NCBI RefSeq assembly: GCF_002776525.5
Contig: NC_045434.1
Span: 194,563,046-194,627,045, forward strand
Reading direction: 5' to 3'
Source of the DNA: Piliocolobus tephrosceles
Lineage: Eukaryota > Chordata > Mammalia > Primates > Cercopithecidae
Length of the DNA stretch: 64,000 bases
Under the pieces are notes generated by a model that was given only the letters and a program-made list of their open reading frames with translations, was not told where the DNA came from and made no database searches. This document shows positions 13,065 to 27,400 of this stretch, one piece after another. Each line of letters starts with the position of its first letter. The first letter of the stretch is position 1. Both the position numbers and the translations under genes were made by a program.

Positions 13065-16000
13065 CGAAGAAGAAATCATCTGGGGTGACTCTTCTACAAA
13101 CTGTTAATAGTGGTTAAGTCTGGATGATGGGGTTATATATGACTGTATTTTTTTCTAAATTATGTATTTCTGTAATGCTTTTAATTTACAAAATAAGCAG
13201 GTATGTCTTTCCTAATCAGAAGAAACAAAAGTGACAAAATAACCAGCTTAAGAAGGCAGAGAAGTATTTAATATATTTTAGAAAAATTTGGTCCTTGTTT
13301 AATGGGTAAGTGGATTTTAAACTTATATGGAATGTCTCCTACCTTGACAGTTTGGATAAATTATCACTGTACATGGACATCAGGCAGTCTTTATAACAGA
13401 TACTCCAGTTGGGTGTCAATAACTCTTTTTTCTGAATCCTGGTCAGTTTCCCCCAATCATTGAAATGAATTTATATACATATTGGGATTTGTGGCAAGCT
13501 TTTTGTTTCTTTGCCCTTATCCCCTAATTCTTTGAAAGTGTTATTTGCTTGTGGTGTATTACAAGTGGGAGATTCAATAATTTTCTCTTACAAGCAAATT
13601 TATTTTTAAGATTTAGATTTTAAACCTACTGGCTGATATTTGAAAGCATAACCATGCTCCTCAGTCCCAGTGTATTGTTTGTAATTGGTCCAATTTATCT
13701 GATTCAGGTGCATTGTGGCCAGGTATGAAACCTGAAAGTGGTTTAATTCAGACTCCATCTCCAAGTCAACACAGTGTTCTTACCTGCACTACAGGGTTAA
13801 CCACAAGCCAGCCAAGCCCAGCACATTATTCTTATCCCATTCAAGGTAAATAGGCATGGTTGTGTGTGTGTTTTTAAATTATTATTATTGTTTCTTGCTT
13901 TTAATCTACCTGTATCTCCAAACAAACAAATTGGATAATACAGGAGCTCTGTCTTCTAAAATAGAAAGGGGGTGATACTTGGATTTGTGCATGCTTTTTG
14001 TGTTAGGCAAACCACAGCTTAGGAGTGTGGTTTATAAGTAGTTTAGCCTTTGAATGTGAGCTGCTTAATAGAAATGAAGCCTTCCCTTTTGCATGTTGGT
14101 GTCCAGAAAACCCCTTGATTTTGTTCTAGTTTATTTTCACTGACATTTTGTCCTATAAATGAGCAGAAGACTACATGGGTTGGAATTTTGCTGACCTGTA
14201 TGAATTGTCATAGCGGTATGTGAGGTGTGTGCTGCTTTTCTGCTGTGTCTTTGTCACACTTATACCCCGTTTACTACTTGATGAGAGCATTTCTCTTGCT
14301 CAGGAAGTTCATTCTTATTTCTCTTTCAGGATAAAAAGCATAGTATTAAAGCTTAAGCTCTAAACATCTTACCTTCCAAGTTCTTCCTGTAACAGAGTTA
14401 GAATTATGACAGGACTATTAGGAAAGAAGACAAAAAACTCAAAAGGCACTATGGAATTCATTGTCTATTCTTCCAAATCCAGTGCAGGCAATTTGTCATT
14501 GCTCCAGACTGGGACTAGTATCCTTGTACCTGGCTTCTCATCTGCCTCTTTTCTCATGATATTTCCTAGCTTTTAAATTTTATTTCTTATAAAATGGACA
14601 GTAGAGGGATTAGTATAGGACCTCAAAAACCTATCTGAGGTACTCTTAATGTATACGCTTTGGTGATAAAAAAAAGTTTTAATGTAGATTAATTAGATTT
14701 TGATTTTCGGTTTTAACTGTTTTCAGAAATGTTTGAAAACTACTTCTCCTTGGTCCAGTGGAAACAGAACTGTTCTCTATGTTCTGAGACCTTCCTCTGA
14801 GCTACCTTTACCTCCTGTTATTTACCAAGTCTCCTCTTTTCTTCGCTTGTTTCCTCCTCTTTTTTTTTTTTTCTCCCCTCGTCCTCTCCCCCTTCTTTCT
14901 TTCTAAGATGGGAACAAACCAGGAGGGAGAAACTGGAGAGAATGACTTTGCCTGTCTTCTCCACCACTCCCTTTCATTTTTATAGAGTATTTCACTATGG
15001 TTTTTTGTTTTGTTTTGTGACAGAGTCTCACTCAGTTGCCCAGCTGGAATGCAGTGGAGCGATCATGGCTCACTCCAGCCTTCACCTCCCGGGCTAAAGT
15101 GATCCTGTCACCTCAGCCTCTCCAGTAGCTGGGACTGCAGGTGCGCACCACCACACCCAGCTATTTTTTTCTACTTTTTTTTTTTAGAGGTGGGATCTCA
15201 CTGTATTGCCCAGGCTGGTCTTGAACTCCTGGGCTCAAGCAATCCTCCTACCCCAGCTTCCCAAAGTGTTGAGATTATAGATATGAGCCACCACACTTGG
15301 CCTCGTATTTCTCTATGTTGATAGGCCTTTTGGGTTCAACCACAGGTAAGTCTAGTTGCCAAGTCTCTTCTAAACAGGTATATCTCTGATAACTTACACC
15401 TAGGTTGTGAAAGAAGACCAAGGGTTCTCTTAATGCTCTACCAAAATGTAAAACCACCATTCCTCTGTAGTTATGTCTAGAATTTGAGGAACGTGGTAGC
15501 TATGCTTGTTTCTCCCTCGTAAAACAAGAGGAATCACCTCTTTGGGGTCTGTTAGGACCCACCGCTTTAAAACAGTCATGAGGCCAGGCGCGATGGCTCA
15601 CGCCTGTAATCCCAGCACTTTGGGAGGCTGTGGCAGGCGGATCACCTGAGGTCAGGAGTTGGAGACCAGCCTGACCAACGTGGAGAAACCCAATCTGTAC
15701 TAAAAATACAAAATTAGCTGGGCGTGGTGGCGCATGCCTGTAAGCTACTCAGGAGACCCAGGTAGGAGAATCACTTGAACCCGCGAGGCGGAGGTTGCAG
15801 TGAGCTGCGATCGCACCATTGTACTCCAGCCTGAGCAACAAGAGTGAGCCTCTGTCTCGAAAAAATAAATGGAAATTTTAAAAATTGAGAGTCGTGAAAA
15901 TATCCCTTAAACTTCACTAACCACTGTTCTTATTTGTTATCTATTAGAACATCTTTTCCTTTGGATTGGCTAACCTGATTTCCTTCATTTTGCTATTAAT

Positions 16001-19000
16001 GACAATTGCAGGTATTTATGAAGTACTTACTATACTCTTGACGTTTTTCTAAGCTGTGGATAGATATTGCTCATGTAATCCTCACAACAATCCAAACCTC
16101 ATTTTACAGAGGGGGAACCTGAGGCACAGAAAAGCTAAGTAGCTTATCCATAGTCCCAAAATTAGCAAGTAATTAAGAAGGCAGGACATTAGCTGGGCAT
16201 TCTGACCCCAGAGCATGAGTACAATGTTTATGCTTTTCAGTATTGAGGTCATGGTATCAATATCAACTCCCCCATAATTGAGAACCTATACTAACAAATA
16301 TCTAAATTCACTTATCCTCCGTTTTTCTGGTTAATCTATTAGCCCATTTTCTGGTTAATTAGCACAGGGTAGCAATTAAGGCAGAAGTTAACCATTAAGT
16401 TATCAATTTTTGCCATTTATTCTGATGAAAAAATTATTAGAAAAACTGTTGGCTGAAATGAAACATGTGTATTATTGGTATTAAATTACTTAAGTTCACC
16501 ACTATCAGTATTACTCTCCTTGCTCCTACTTTTCCCTTCCCTTTTAGCATGGATAATGAATGTTAGCTATCCAGGGCTGTTTCTTTCCCCCTGCATAACT
16601 GCCCAATTTTTTTAAGTTTACACCCCAAGCATTCTTCAATTGACAGCAGCCCATCCTCCGTGGGGGAGTTAGGGAAATTATCTCAAAAACCTAATCTGCT
16701 TCTGGCTTAATTAACTCTAATCAGAACCTTTTCTTTAGTTTGTACTTCAGTGGTACCATAATGAGAACTGCCTTTGTTTGCTCATAAAAATGTTTTGAAT
16801 GAGTAGATCTGACTTCTGGAGTATCATCCTTTTCCTAGAGTATCTGTTGACTATGTGGCCTTATCTTTGGTCATTTTCTTCAGCTGAGATGTTTTAATTG
16901 GTTAAATAATATTCAAGTGGCAAAATTAATTTCAGAAATTTCAAAATTAATTTTAATTATATATATTTTTTGAGATTGAGTCTTGCTCTATTGCCCAGGC
17001 TGGAGTGCAGTGGCGTGATCTCGGCTCACTACAACCTCTGCCTCCTGGGTGCAAGGAATTCTTGTGCCTCAGCCTCCCGAGTAGCTGGGATTATAGGCAC
17101 CCACCACCACGCCCAGCTAATTTTTGTATTTTTAGTAGAGACAGGGTTTCATCATGTTGACCAGTCTGGTTTCGAACTTCTGACCTCAAGTATCTGCCTT
17201 CTTCAGCCTCCCAAAGTGCTGGCATTACAGACATGAGCCACTGCGCCCTGCCTAATTCAATCTTTTTTTTTTTTTTTTTTTTTTTTTNNNNNNNNNNNNN
17301 NNNNNNNNNNNNNNNNNNNNNNNNNNNNNNNNNNNNNNNNNNNNNNNNNNNNNNNNNNNNNNNNNNNNNNNNNNNNNNNNNNNNNNNTCTTTTTTTTTTT
17401 TTTTTTTTTTTTTTGAGACGGAGTCTCGCTCTCACCCAGGCTGGAGTGCAGTGGCGCCATCTCAGCTCACTGCAAGCTCCGCCTCCTGGGTTCATGCCAT
17501 TCTTCTGCCTCAGCCTCCTGAGTAGCTGGGACCACAGGCACCTGCCACCACGCCCAGCTAATTTTTTGTAATTTTAGTAAAGATGGGGTTTCACCGTGTT
17601 AGCCAAGATGGTCTCGATCTCCTGACTTCGTAATCCGCCCACCTCAGCCTCCCAAAGTGCTGGGATTACAGGTGTGAGCCACTGCGCCTGGCCCTAATTC
17701 AATCTTTTAATGAATATCTTTGTACTCTAGTATCATTGGTAACACACAATAATCTATCTTTGACCAGGAGATTTTTTTTTTTAATTTTATTAATAGGTTT
17801 TATTTATTTATTTATTTTTTGAGACAGAGTCTTGCTCTGTCACCCAGGCTGGAGTGCAGTGGAGTGATCTCAGCTTACTGCAACCTCCACCTCCCGAGTT
17901 TAAGCGCATCTTCTGCCTCAGCCTCCCGAGTAGCTGGGATTACAGGCACATGCCACCATGTCCGACTAATTTTTGTATGTTTAGTAGAGACGGGGTTTCA
18001 CCATGTTGGCCAGGCTGGTCTCAAACTCCTGACCTCAAGTGATCCACCCGCCTCGGCTTCCCAAACTGCTGGGATTACAGGTTTGAGCCACCGTGGCTGG
18101 CCTAGACTTTATTTTGTATTAATAATTTTAGATTTACAGAAAAATTGAGCAGATAGTACAGAGAGTTCCCATATATCCCTCCTCCTGCACAGTTTCCTGT
18201 TATTAACATCTTATGTTAGTATATTAAACTTGTTATAATTAATAAACCAGTATTAGTATATTATTATTAACTAAGTCCGTTGTTTATTTGGATTTCCTGT
18301 GTTTTTATATGATGTCCTTGTTCTGTTCCAGGATCCCATCCAGGATACTACATTACATTTAGTTATCATGTCTCCTTAGGCTCTTCTAGACTTTGTAGTT
18401 TCTCAGACTTTTCCTTGCTTTTAATGACCTTGACAGTTTTGAGGAGTCCAGGTATATTTTAAGATGACCCACTCTTAGAATTTGTCTGATTTTTTCTCAT
18501 GATTATGATGGGGTTATGGATTTTAAGGAGGAAGGTCCCAAAGGTAAGGTGCCATACTGTCGTCATTATTCATGACTCTTGATATTGACCTTGATTATCT
18601 AGTTGAAGTAGTGTTTGTCAGTTTTCTCCATAAAGTTATTCTTTCCTCCCTTTCTGTACTGTATTCTTTAGATAGAAGTCACTATGTGCAGCCCACAGTT
18701 AAGGAATCATGCTGCCCCTTCTTTAGGGTAGAATATCTACAAAATGTATTTGGAATTCTTCTGCCCAGATTTGTCTCTTCTCCCCAATTTGTTAATTTTT
18801 TCAGTCATTTGTTTATGGACTCATAGATATTTAATTTATACTTTGGGTTAAAATCCAATACGACTTTATTTATTTTGTTTCAGTTTGGCCACTGGGAGCT
18901 CTTTCAGTTGGCTCCTATGCCTTTTGACATACTCCCATTTTTTTTAGTTTTTGGTTGGTTTTGTTTTTTTTTTCCCCCAGCACTTCCTTACTTCCTGGCA

Positions 19001-21351
19001 CTACAAGATGCTCCAGGCTCATCTTATATATTACCTATTCAAGTCCTATTATCAACCTTTTTTTTTTAAGGAGTCCTGATTCCTTTTATTGGAAAGAATG
19101 GTATTCAAAACCAAGATCTGGGCTTCCAGCCTGGGCAACATGGCAAAACCCCATCTCTACAAAAAATATAAAAATTAGCCAAGTATGGTGGTACATGCCT
19201 GTAGTCCCAGCTACTTGGGAGGCTGAGGTGGGAGGATTGCCTGAGCCTTAGGAGGTCGAGGCCGCAGTGAGCTGTGATTATGCCACTGAACTCCAGCCTG
19301 GGTAACAGAGTGAGACCCTGTCTCAAAAAAAAGATCTGAGCTTGAGGGATGCTAATTGCTACTGGGGTGTCAGTGACATTTATTTTAGGCTTTCTCAGCT
19401 GACAGAGCAAAGAAATATATGTGGATATACTAACCTATGTAAATACACGTATCTATAAATATTTCTGTATGTCGTAATCTGTATCTGTGTTAAGTTAAAC
19501 ACGAGTTCTTACTGATTTCTTGAGCTCTGATCCATTATTACATAGATAATTCTATACCCAGTCCCTTGTTGATCTGTAAATCTCCACTCCAGCAATAAGA
19601 ATCTTTTAGGCCGGGTGCGATGGCTCACGCCTGTAATCCCAGCACTTTGGGAGGCCGAGGCGGGTGGATCACAAGGTCAGGAGATCGAGACCATCCTGGC
19701 TAACACAGTGAAACCCCATCTCTACTGAAAATACAAAAAATTAGCCAGGCGTGGTGGCGGGCGCCTGTAGTCCCAGCTACTCGGGAGGCTGAGGCAGAAG
19801 AATGGCATGAACCCGGGAGGCAGAGCTTGCAGTGAGCCGAGATCGCGCCACTGCACTCCAGCCTGGGTGACAGAGCCAGACTCCGTCTCAAAAAATAATA
19901 ATAATCTTTTATTAGAAGATTTTTATTATTTTGATTTACTAAGCTCCTTGTGGGGAGCAGTGCTTGCAAATAGAAGGCACTCAATAAATATTTGATAAAG
20001 GATTAAGTGAACGAATGACCCACTTAGGCAATCAGTTTTAACCACAATGTGTACAGCTTCTACTGGATCAGGAATTGTCATTTATATTAGTCACATACTG
20101 AGAGTAAGTTTTAGGAACCCACCTGTCAACCTTTAGCAGAAAATAATGATTTTAGGCTGGGCGTGATGGCTCATGCCTATAATCCCAGCACTTTGGGAGG
20201 CTGAGGTGGGCGAATCACTTGAGGTCAGGAGTTTGAGACCAGCCTGACCAACATGGTGAAACCCCGTTTCTACTAAAAATACAAAAATTAGCTGGGAGTA
20301 GTGGCAGGCACCTGTAATCCCAGCTACTTGGGGAGGCTGAGGCATGAGAATCGCCTGAACCCAGGAGGCAGAGGTTGCAGTGAGCCGAGATCATACTACT
20401 GCACTCCAGCCGGGGTGATAGAGTGAGAGTGCATCTGAAAAAAAAGAGAGAAGAATGATTTTGCCCTTCATGCTTAGTGCACACAAGATTGATGTATATG
20501 AATCCCACAAATATTTATTGACCATCACCTGCTATATGCCAGGTGCTTTACTAGATGCTGGAGATCATAAGACAGCAGGATTCTGCCTTGTTGGAGCTTA
20601 CAGACTAGTGGGGTGGGAGGAGAAAACAAGCAAGTAAATACATAACAGATTTTGAACAGTGCTCTGAAAAAAAAAATTGATTGCTGTGATTAAGAAAACA
20701 GAAAAGGTCTTGGTTTTAATAGAGAGGTCAAAGAGACCCTCTTTGAGGGAGTGAGTCATGCTGAGGAGCCATCATGCTAGGAGGGCAAGGGGGGTGGAGA
20801 GAACAGTCTAGGCAGAGAGAACAATATTGCAAAAGTCCTCAAATGATAAAGAGCTTGTCTGGTTTTAAGTAACTCAAAGAAAGCCAGTGTGAGCAAAAGA
20901 GGTAGAGTGACATGATCTAAAATTAGAGAGGTGGGTAAAAACTAAATCTTGCACAAACTTTTATGTGCCATTAATGCTTGAATTAACCTTTTAACTTTGT
21001 AGCACTGTCACTTAGTGCAGCTTTGCCACTTACCATTCTGTAACTGTGGTATTCTGTTCAAAGCTATATCTGTATATTGTCTATATTAAGTGGATATTTA
21101 ATGGGGCCTGGTTCTCAAAAGTGTTGTCTTTCAAGTTTTTGCAGCTCCATTGTCAAAACAGGAGTGATGGCTGTCCAAAAACAGTTGACCATGCCATTAG
21201 CATTTGGAGACCTAGCAGCCTTTAAATATATAGTAATAAGAGCCACCACTTGAGTTTTACTTGATTATCTAAATTTGTTGTTTTTGTTGCATAGTTTATT
21301 GTTGCTGCTTTTGTTTTTTAAACCTGCAATTGAATATTATTTTTGCGCGCG

Positions 21352-21404
<53 letters not shown>

Positions 21405-24400
21405 TCTGTATTTTTTTAAAAGTGCCTGGCTTTTTAGTCATAGCTGTATATGGGGTAGGGCAGGCAGTGGTTGTGTACATTTTTAGGTGAGTTTGTCTTG
21501 GGTTCTATGGTGGTTATAAGGGCCTAAAAAAATTACTTAATTATTGACTAACTTCCCTCACTAGAATTTAAACTCCTTGAGGGCCAGGACTTTGTCTTAC
21601 TATTTTATCCTTAAGTGGCTGAAATGGTTTCTAGGCACATAGTTGACCCTGATATACTTAATGGGTTTGCTGAATGAATGAGTGGCACATGTTAGAAATA
21701 GTTTGGCTTAGTTGGAGAAAAAAAGTGTTATTAAGCCCTATGAACTTTCTGGGTCAGCAGATCAAGATCCTCTATAATAGAAACCAACTATTGCTCAGAG
21801 AAATTTGTGATTTTAGTAAAGTACTTGTTAAAAACTCAGAGTTCTATCATTGCTAATCAAGACATTAAACTTTCTAGCAGGAATATAATAAGAGTCTATG
21901 GCCAGTTGTTTTTAAGGTTTACCATTTTACCTCCAGTACAATTCATTAAGTGGTTTGAAAATTGTTAAATTTCTAAAACCACCTTGTCAATCAGAGTACA
22001 TTTTTCCCCGTTTATACAGAGATCAGATATGACTGAGTTGTACCTCCCACCATTATTAAGTTATGGAGAAGTGGCCGGGCGTGGTGGCTCATGCCTGTAA
22101 TCCCAGTACTTTGGGAGGCTGAGTCTGGTAGATCAGCTGAGGTCAGCAGTTCAAGACCAGCCTGACCAACATGGTGAAACCCATCTCTACTTAAAAAAAA
22201 TACAAAATTAGCCGGGCTTGGTGGCACATGCCTGTAAATCCCAGCTACTTGGGAAACTGAGGCAGGAGAATTCTTTTTTTTTTTTTTTATGAGACAGAGT
22301 CTCGCTCTGTCACCCGGGCTGGAGTGCTGTGGCCGGATCTCAGCTCACTGCAAGCTCCGCCTCCCGGGTTCACGCCATCCTCCCGGTAAGCTGGGACTAC
22401 AGGCACCGCCACGTCGCCCGGCTAGTTTTTTGTAGTTTTTAGTAGAGACGGGGTTTCACCGTGTTAGCCATGATGGTCTCGATCTCCTGACCTCGTGATC
22501 CGCCCATCTCGGCCTCCCAAAGTGCTGGGATTACAGGCTTGAGCCACCGCGCCCGGCCTGGCAGGAGAATTCTTGAACCCAGGAGGCAGAGGTCGCAGTG
22601 AGCCGAGATTGCACCATTGCGCTCCAGCCCGGGCAACAAGAGTGATACTTGTCTCAAAAAAAGAAAAAAAAAAGAAATTATGGAGAGGGTAGGACAGAAT
22701 TAAAGATCAATAGGTGAAAAAGAGGATTGTATGCCAGGACCAGGGCCAGAAGAAAACTGAACTAAAAATGGACTTGCTGGGGAAGATAAACTTAAAATAT
22801 TAAATCGATTCTTTATTTTATTTCCCACCTTAAATCACCTATGTTCAGTCTGTTTTATTGCAGGCCTGCCTAGGATATGTACCAATAACAGCATCTGGAA
22901 ACTGTTCAAAATTATTTTCCCACAAGAATGATTAAAACCATTTACAGAGTCAGTTAGCCTGTGTATTGTCATGTTTTGGCGCTTCCTCTTAGAAAAAAAA
23001 GGATGGGTTAAGCCACAGTAGAAAAGAAGGTGAATGTTGGTTGAAAGAAAATACCATCTGTAAAGTTAAAAAACCTATTTCATTTAGTTGTTATGTTTAA
23101 GAAAGTAAGCCCTTAAGAGTCCTTTAGTTCCCCTGAAACAAAGAGTACTGTAGAAAATAAAGTTACTCTGGGGAGTTAGGAAAGTTGTTTTTGTTTTTGT
23201 TTTTTAAATTTTTTAAAATTTGTTTTTTGAGATGGAGTCTCACTGTGTCACCCAGGCTGGAGTGCAGTAGCATGATCTCAGCTCACTGCAACCTCTGCCT
23301 CCTGAGTTTGAGTGATTCTCCTGCCTCAGCCTCCTGCATAGCTGGGATTACAGGCACACACCGTCACACCTGGCTAATTTTTGTATTTTTAGTACAGATG
23401 GAGTTTCACCATGTTGGCCAGGCTAGTCTCAAACTCCTGACCTCAGGTGATCCACCCACTTCAGCCTCCCAAAGTGCTGGGATTACAGGTGTGAGCTACC
23501 GCACACCTAGCTGTAGTTAGGAAATTTGAACCCTAGTTTAGCTGCTGACCCTGAGGAAGAAGCACTGGATGAAGAATTGGGAGATCCAAGTTGTCGTTTT
23601 GGTTATCTTCCATTAGTTTTGCTGTTGTGGACAAGTTACTTTAACTCTTCTTTGTCCTAGGTTCTTCATCTTAAAGCTGAGGTTGCAGCAATAGCTGTAA
23701 CTGAACTTACTCTCTTCTAGATTGTCTTCTAAGCATTGTACCCTTAGGGAAAGGGATGAAAATTCTCTAATTTTGACCAGAGAGCACTTAAGTTTGTGTT
23801 CCATTTGTTCTCCTGCCCTGTTCTCAGTGGAAGTTTTCTTACTAATTTTCCCTCTGGGGGACTTTGTTGTTAATGGGACAGGTAGTCAGTTAGGTCTACC
23901 TGATGGTGAACCCATATGGTGTGTGCAACTGCAGTAGGAACCATGTCTAAGTGTGTTTATGATAAGTGAGGACAAGGAGTTTGATAACGGTACTGATAAT
24001 GTCAGTTACATTGTTCACCTGAGAAAAGTCACCGTGGTTAATGCTGGTCATTGAGATTTTGGTTAAAACCCTAGTAGAGTGAACCTATGATAGAAGCTTA
24101 AAACTTAACCCAAATTACTTGTCTTTTATGTTTATTGTTTTATATGAATGGAAATCAGCATTTTCTTTCTTTTTTAAATTTTTTTTGAGACAAGAGTCTT
24201 GCTTTGTCACCCAGGCTGGAGTGCAGTGGTGCGATTTTGGCTCATTGCAACCTCCACTTCCTGAGTTCAAGTGATTCTTGTGTCTCATCCTCCTGAGTAA
24301 CTGGTATTACAGGCCCATGCCCACCATACACAACTAATTTTTATATTTTTAGTAGAGATGGGGTTTCACCATGTTGGCAAGACTGGTCTCGAACTCCTGG

Positions 24401-27400
24401 CCTCAAATGATCCGCCTACCTCGGCCTCCCAAAGTGCGGGGATTATAGGCATGAGCCACCGCATCTGGCCTCAAATTACTTGTCTTAAGACAGCCCAAGT
24501 AGCATGTAAGGTACATTTTTTACCTGACCAGAGTAATATTTAATATTTTCTGAGTTTTTCCAGGCTCATTGCTAAAGTCTCTAAATGCCACATCATTGTG
24601 TTTATTGATCCACATTAGTAATCTATTATTTGAGTAGAACTCAAGAAACAATTCTAAATGCTTTGGAATTTGGAGGACCAGCTCTGTTTCTCCAGTAATT
24701 ATGTTGTATTGGGAAAGGCATAACTTGGGGCAAGTGACAGTAAACAATATCACAGTGTAAGGTTTACCAGAGCTCTACTGCTTTACAGTAGATCACATTG
24801 CAGGTGAGTCATTTTTCAGCCTCTGGAGAAGATGGACTGGAGGAACTGGATTTAGCTGTGATTTCATTGATATTATTAGTATGAGTTGTGAATTGTATAT
24901 TTATCCTTTTAGGCCTTTAGTGAGAAGAATTGAAGACTCAAGTTGAAACAGAAAGATGTTTCAAGTGTTTTGTTTTTAATCAAGTGTAAATGTAGCTACC
25001 CCATGCAAAAAAGCAAAATGAGTGTTTGCTTCCTTTGCCAATGTTGTTTATCTCCTTATAAATCTGTTCACTTAAAACACATCTATTTTCAGTTTCTTCT
25101 AACCTTTTACATAATATCTTTAATATCTTTTAACCCCATCAATCCTCCAGCTTCAAGCACAAATGCCAGCCTGATATCTACTTCTTCTACAATTGCCAAT
25201 ATTCCAGCAGCAGCAGTAGCCAGCATCTCAAACCAGGTATGATGCTACTTTTGTTCATCCTGTTTGATAGAGTTCATCTAGCTTACTCTTTCTTCTTTCC
25301 GTGGTCAGTTTGCCTATCTAAGAGAAAACCAGGAAGAGTATGGGCTGTGGAGACTCTTTTCTGGATACCTTCAGATAGTTTTTGTTGTTCCTCTGCTGAG
25401 TCTCTCTAGAATATGGTTATGTCTGTTCCTTGTAAGTGTTTGTCTTCACTTCCTACTCTGCCCCTACTAGAATGTAAACTGCATGAAAGTAAGGATTTAT
25501 TTTTCTATTTTGTTCATTTACATATTCCCAGGGTATAGAAAAATGCCTGCTGCTTACATCAAAGGCACTTGATAAATATATATGGAATGAACAGCTCATT
25601 CTTTATTAATTTTTTGTGGTCTTTTCTTGATCACCATTATATTAACTATGCTTAGGAGATCACTGGTAACACCTTCAGTATTCTAGAGTTTTTTATTTTT
25701 GTTTTGATTTGCTGTTTTCTCTACAGCAATTATCATCACCCCTGTCTCCTTGGATCTTTTCCAGGCTACAGTTAACATTACTATTCTGGTTCTTATTTTA
25801 GTATTATACTGTTTTTGCTTTTTTTGAGATGGAGTCTCACTCACTCTGTCGCCCAGGCTGGAGTACAGTGGTGCAATCTTGGCTCACTGCAACCTCCACC
25901 TCTCAGGTTCATGTGATTCTCCTGCCTCAGCTTCCTGAGTAGCTGGGACTATAGTCATGTGCCATCATGCCCAGCTAATTTTTGTGTTTTTAGTAGAGAT
26001 GAGGTTTCACATGTTGGCCAGGCTGGTTTCAAACTCCTGACTTAGAGAGATCTGCCCACCTCAGCTTCCCAAAGTGCTGGGATTACAGGTGTGAGCCACT
26101 GCGCCCAGCCTTGTTTTTTCTTTTAGTCCACAAATATTTATTGAGTTCCCACCTGTGTACCTGGTATTTTTCTAAGGACTGTCTCTTTCCCTCTTGTAGC
26201 TCTTCTTTTTGACCCTGTCTTTGAATGTGGACAGTCTCTATTTAGTTTTTCCACGTGTTAATTACTTCATCCACAGGAATGTTTAACCACGTAATGTCCA
26301 TTTACTGTTGCCGAACTTCCAACTGATTGACATTTTTTTCTTTAATGTCTTGCTGTTTCCCTAAATTCAGCGTATCTAAAATCAGACTTTTATTCCAGCC
26401 CTTTTTATGTCTGTCTTCCAGAAGTAAAACCACTTTTCCCTGACTTCTTAATTCTTGTCAGTGATACTATGTTTTTCTTAATAAACATAGGCCTAAAACC
26501 AGACAAGATATCTGCCATTATTTTTCTTACAACCTTACCCAGTCTGGTCATTTCTCAGAATCTTTGAGAAGAATTTCTTTTCCTTTTTGCTGTCATCTCC
26601 CATGTTTTGGTATTTTCCCCTTTAATCCTGAGTTACCATGGTTAATTGCTCATTTTATTTCCAGTTTTTTTCCCCCTTGTGCCTGTTCATTCTCTAAAAT
26701 ACTTTCATTAATTTTTTCTAAATTCCACTTTTTAGCATGTTACTGACCTGCTCAGAATCTTTTCATGTGTTTTGTTTGTTTGTTTGTTTATTTTGAGACA
26801 GAGCCTCACTCTGTGGCCCAGGCCAGAGTACAGTTGCACAATCTCTGCTCACCGCAGGCTCCGCCTCCTGGATTCACCTTCTTTTCTCCTTCATTTCGTG
26901 TTTTTATTTGTTGGTTTGAATTTGAGAGTCCCCATTCCCTATTCCCTAGCCCACAAGCTATATACTATTGCCTGAAGAATCCAAGTCTCATTGCTTTACC
27001 AATCATTCAGGCCTACAGAGGTCCTTTGTTTCAACCAGACCTAGCATCTGTGGTCCCTGAATAAAATCTCTTCAGAGCCTATTCATGTTCTTACTTCCTC
27101 TGCCTATTAATCTCAGAAAGCTTCTTCATCGTCACACTCTACAGTGATAGTTGTCTGTTCTGTATTTCAATCATTTGAGATATATTTTATTGACATTTTG
27201 TTGTCTGTCTTCTCTCCTGCTAGATTTTTAACTCCCTTGAGTTCTGCTAGTGTGACTTATTCTTTTCTTTAATATTTCCTTCTTCTGCCCATGCACAAAT
27301 ACACACATACATAGAATTATATTTGGTTTATAGTAGAGATACCCAATGACTAATTAGAAATAATTGATCTGATCAGTTAGCTTTTTCTTACTTGCCACCA

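Larger units (their letters stand above)
12470..13200 (+). mobile_element. old L1 3'-end remnant carrying two SINEs
   Basis: Flanks of the two SINEs (ttgaggtattatgtggaaaa before; ttaatagtggttaagtctgg after) read as one L1M-like 3' end once the SINEs are removed. Confidence 0.45.
6029..13707 (+). other. EYA3: EYA3 intron B-C
   Basis: It holds an inverted Alu pair (7532-7950), a MIR (8540-8750), L1 3' remnants with the 7SL pseudogene inside (9140-9736), three Alus and an Alu monomer (11038-13064). A T/TG-rich tract is at 6417-6471. Nothing supportable is visible in 6480-7520, 7990-8530, 8760-9130, 9780-11030, 11330-11710, 12050-12460 and 13200-13700, apart from a possible MIR trace near 10200-10300. 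Confidence 0.85.
13846..25150 (+). other. EYA3: EYA3 intron C-D
   Basis: The longest intron here (11.3 kb). It holds Alus in both orientations, a MIR (16012-16210), an L1-like block (18104-19080), L2 remnants, a (GC)n(AC)n tract (21345-21402) and the first assembly gap. In 13850-14990, 15305-15580, 16215-16960, 20970-21340, 22690-23170 and 24490-25140 I see no gene; a T-rich tract is at 14861-14904. Confidence 0.85.
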
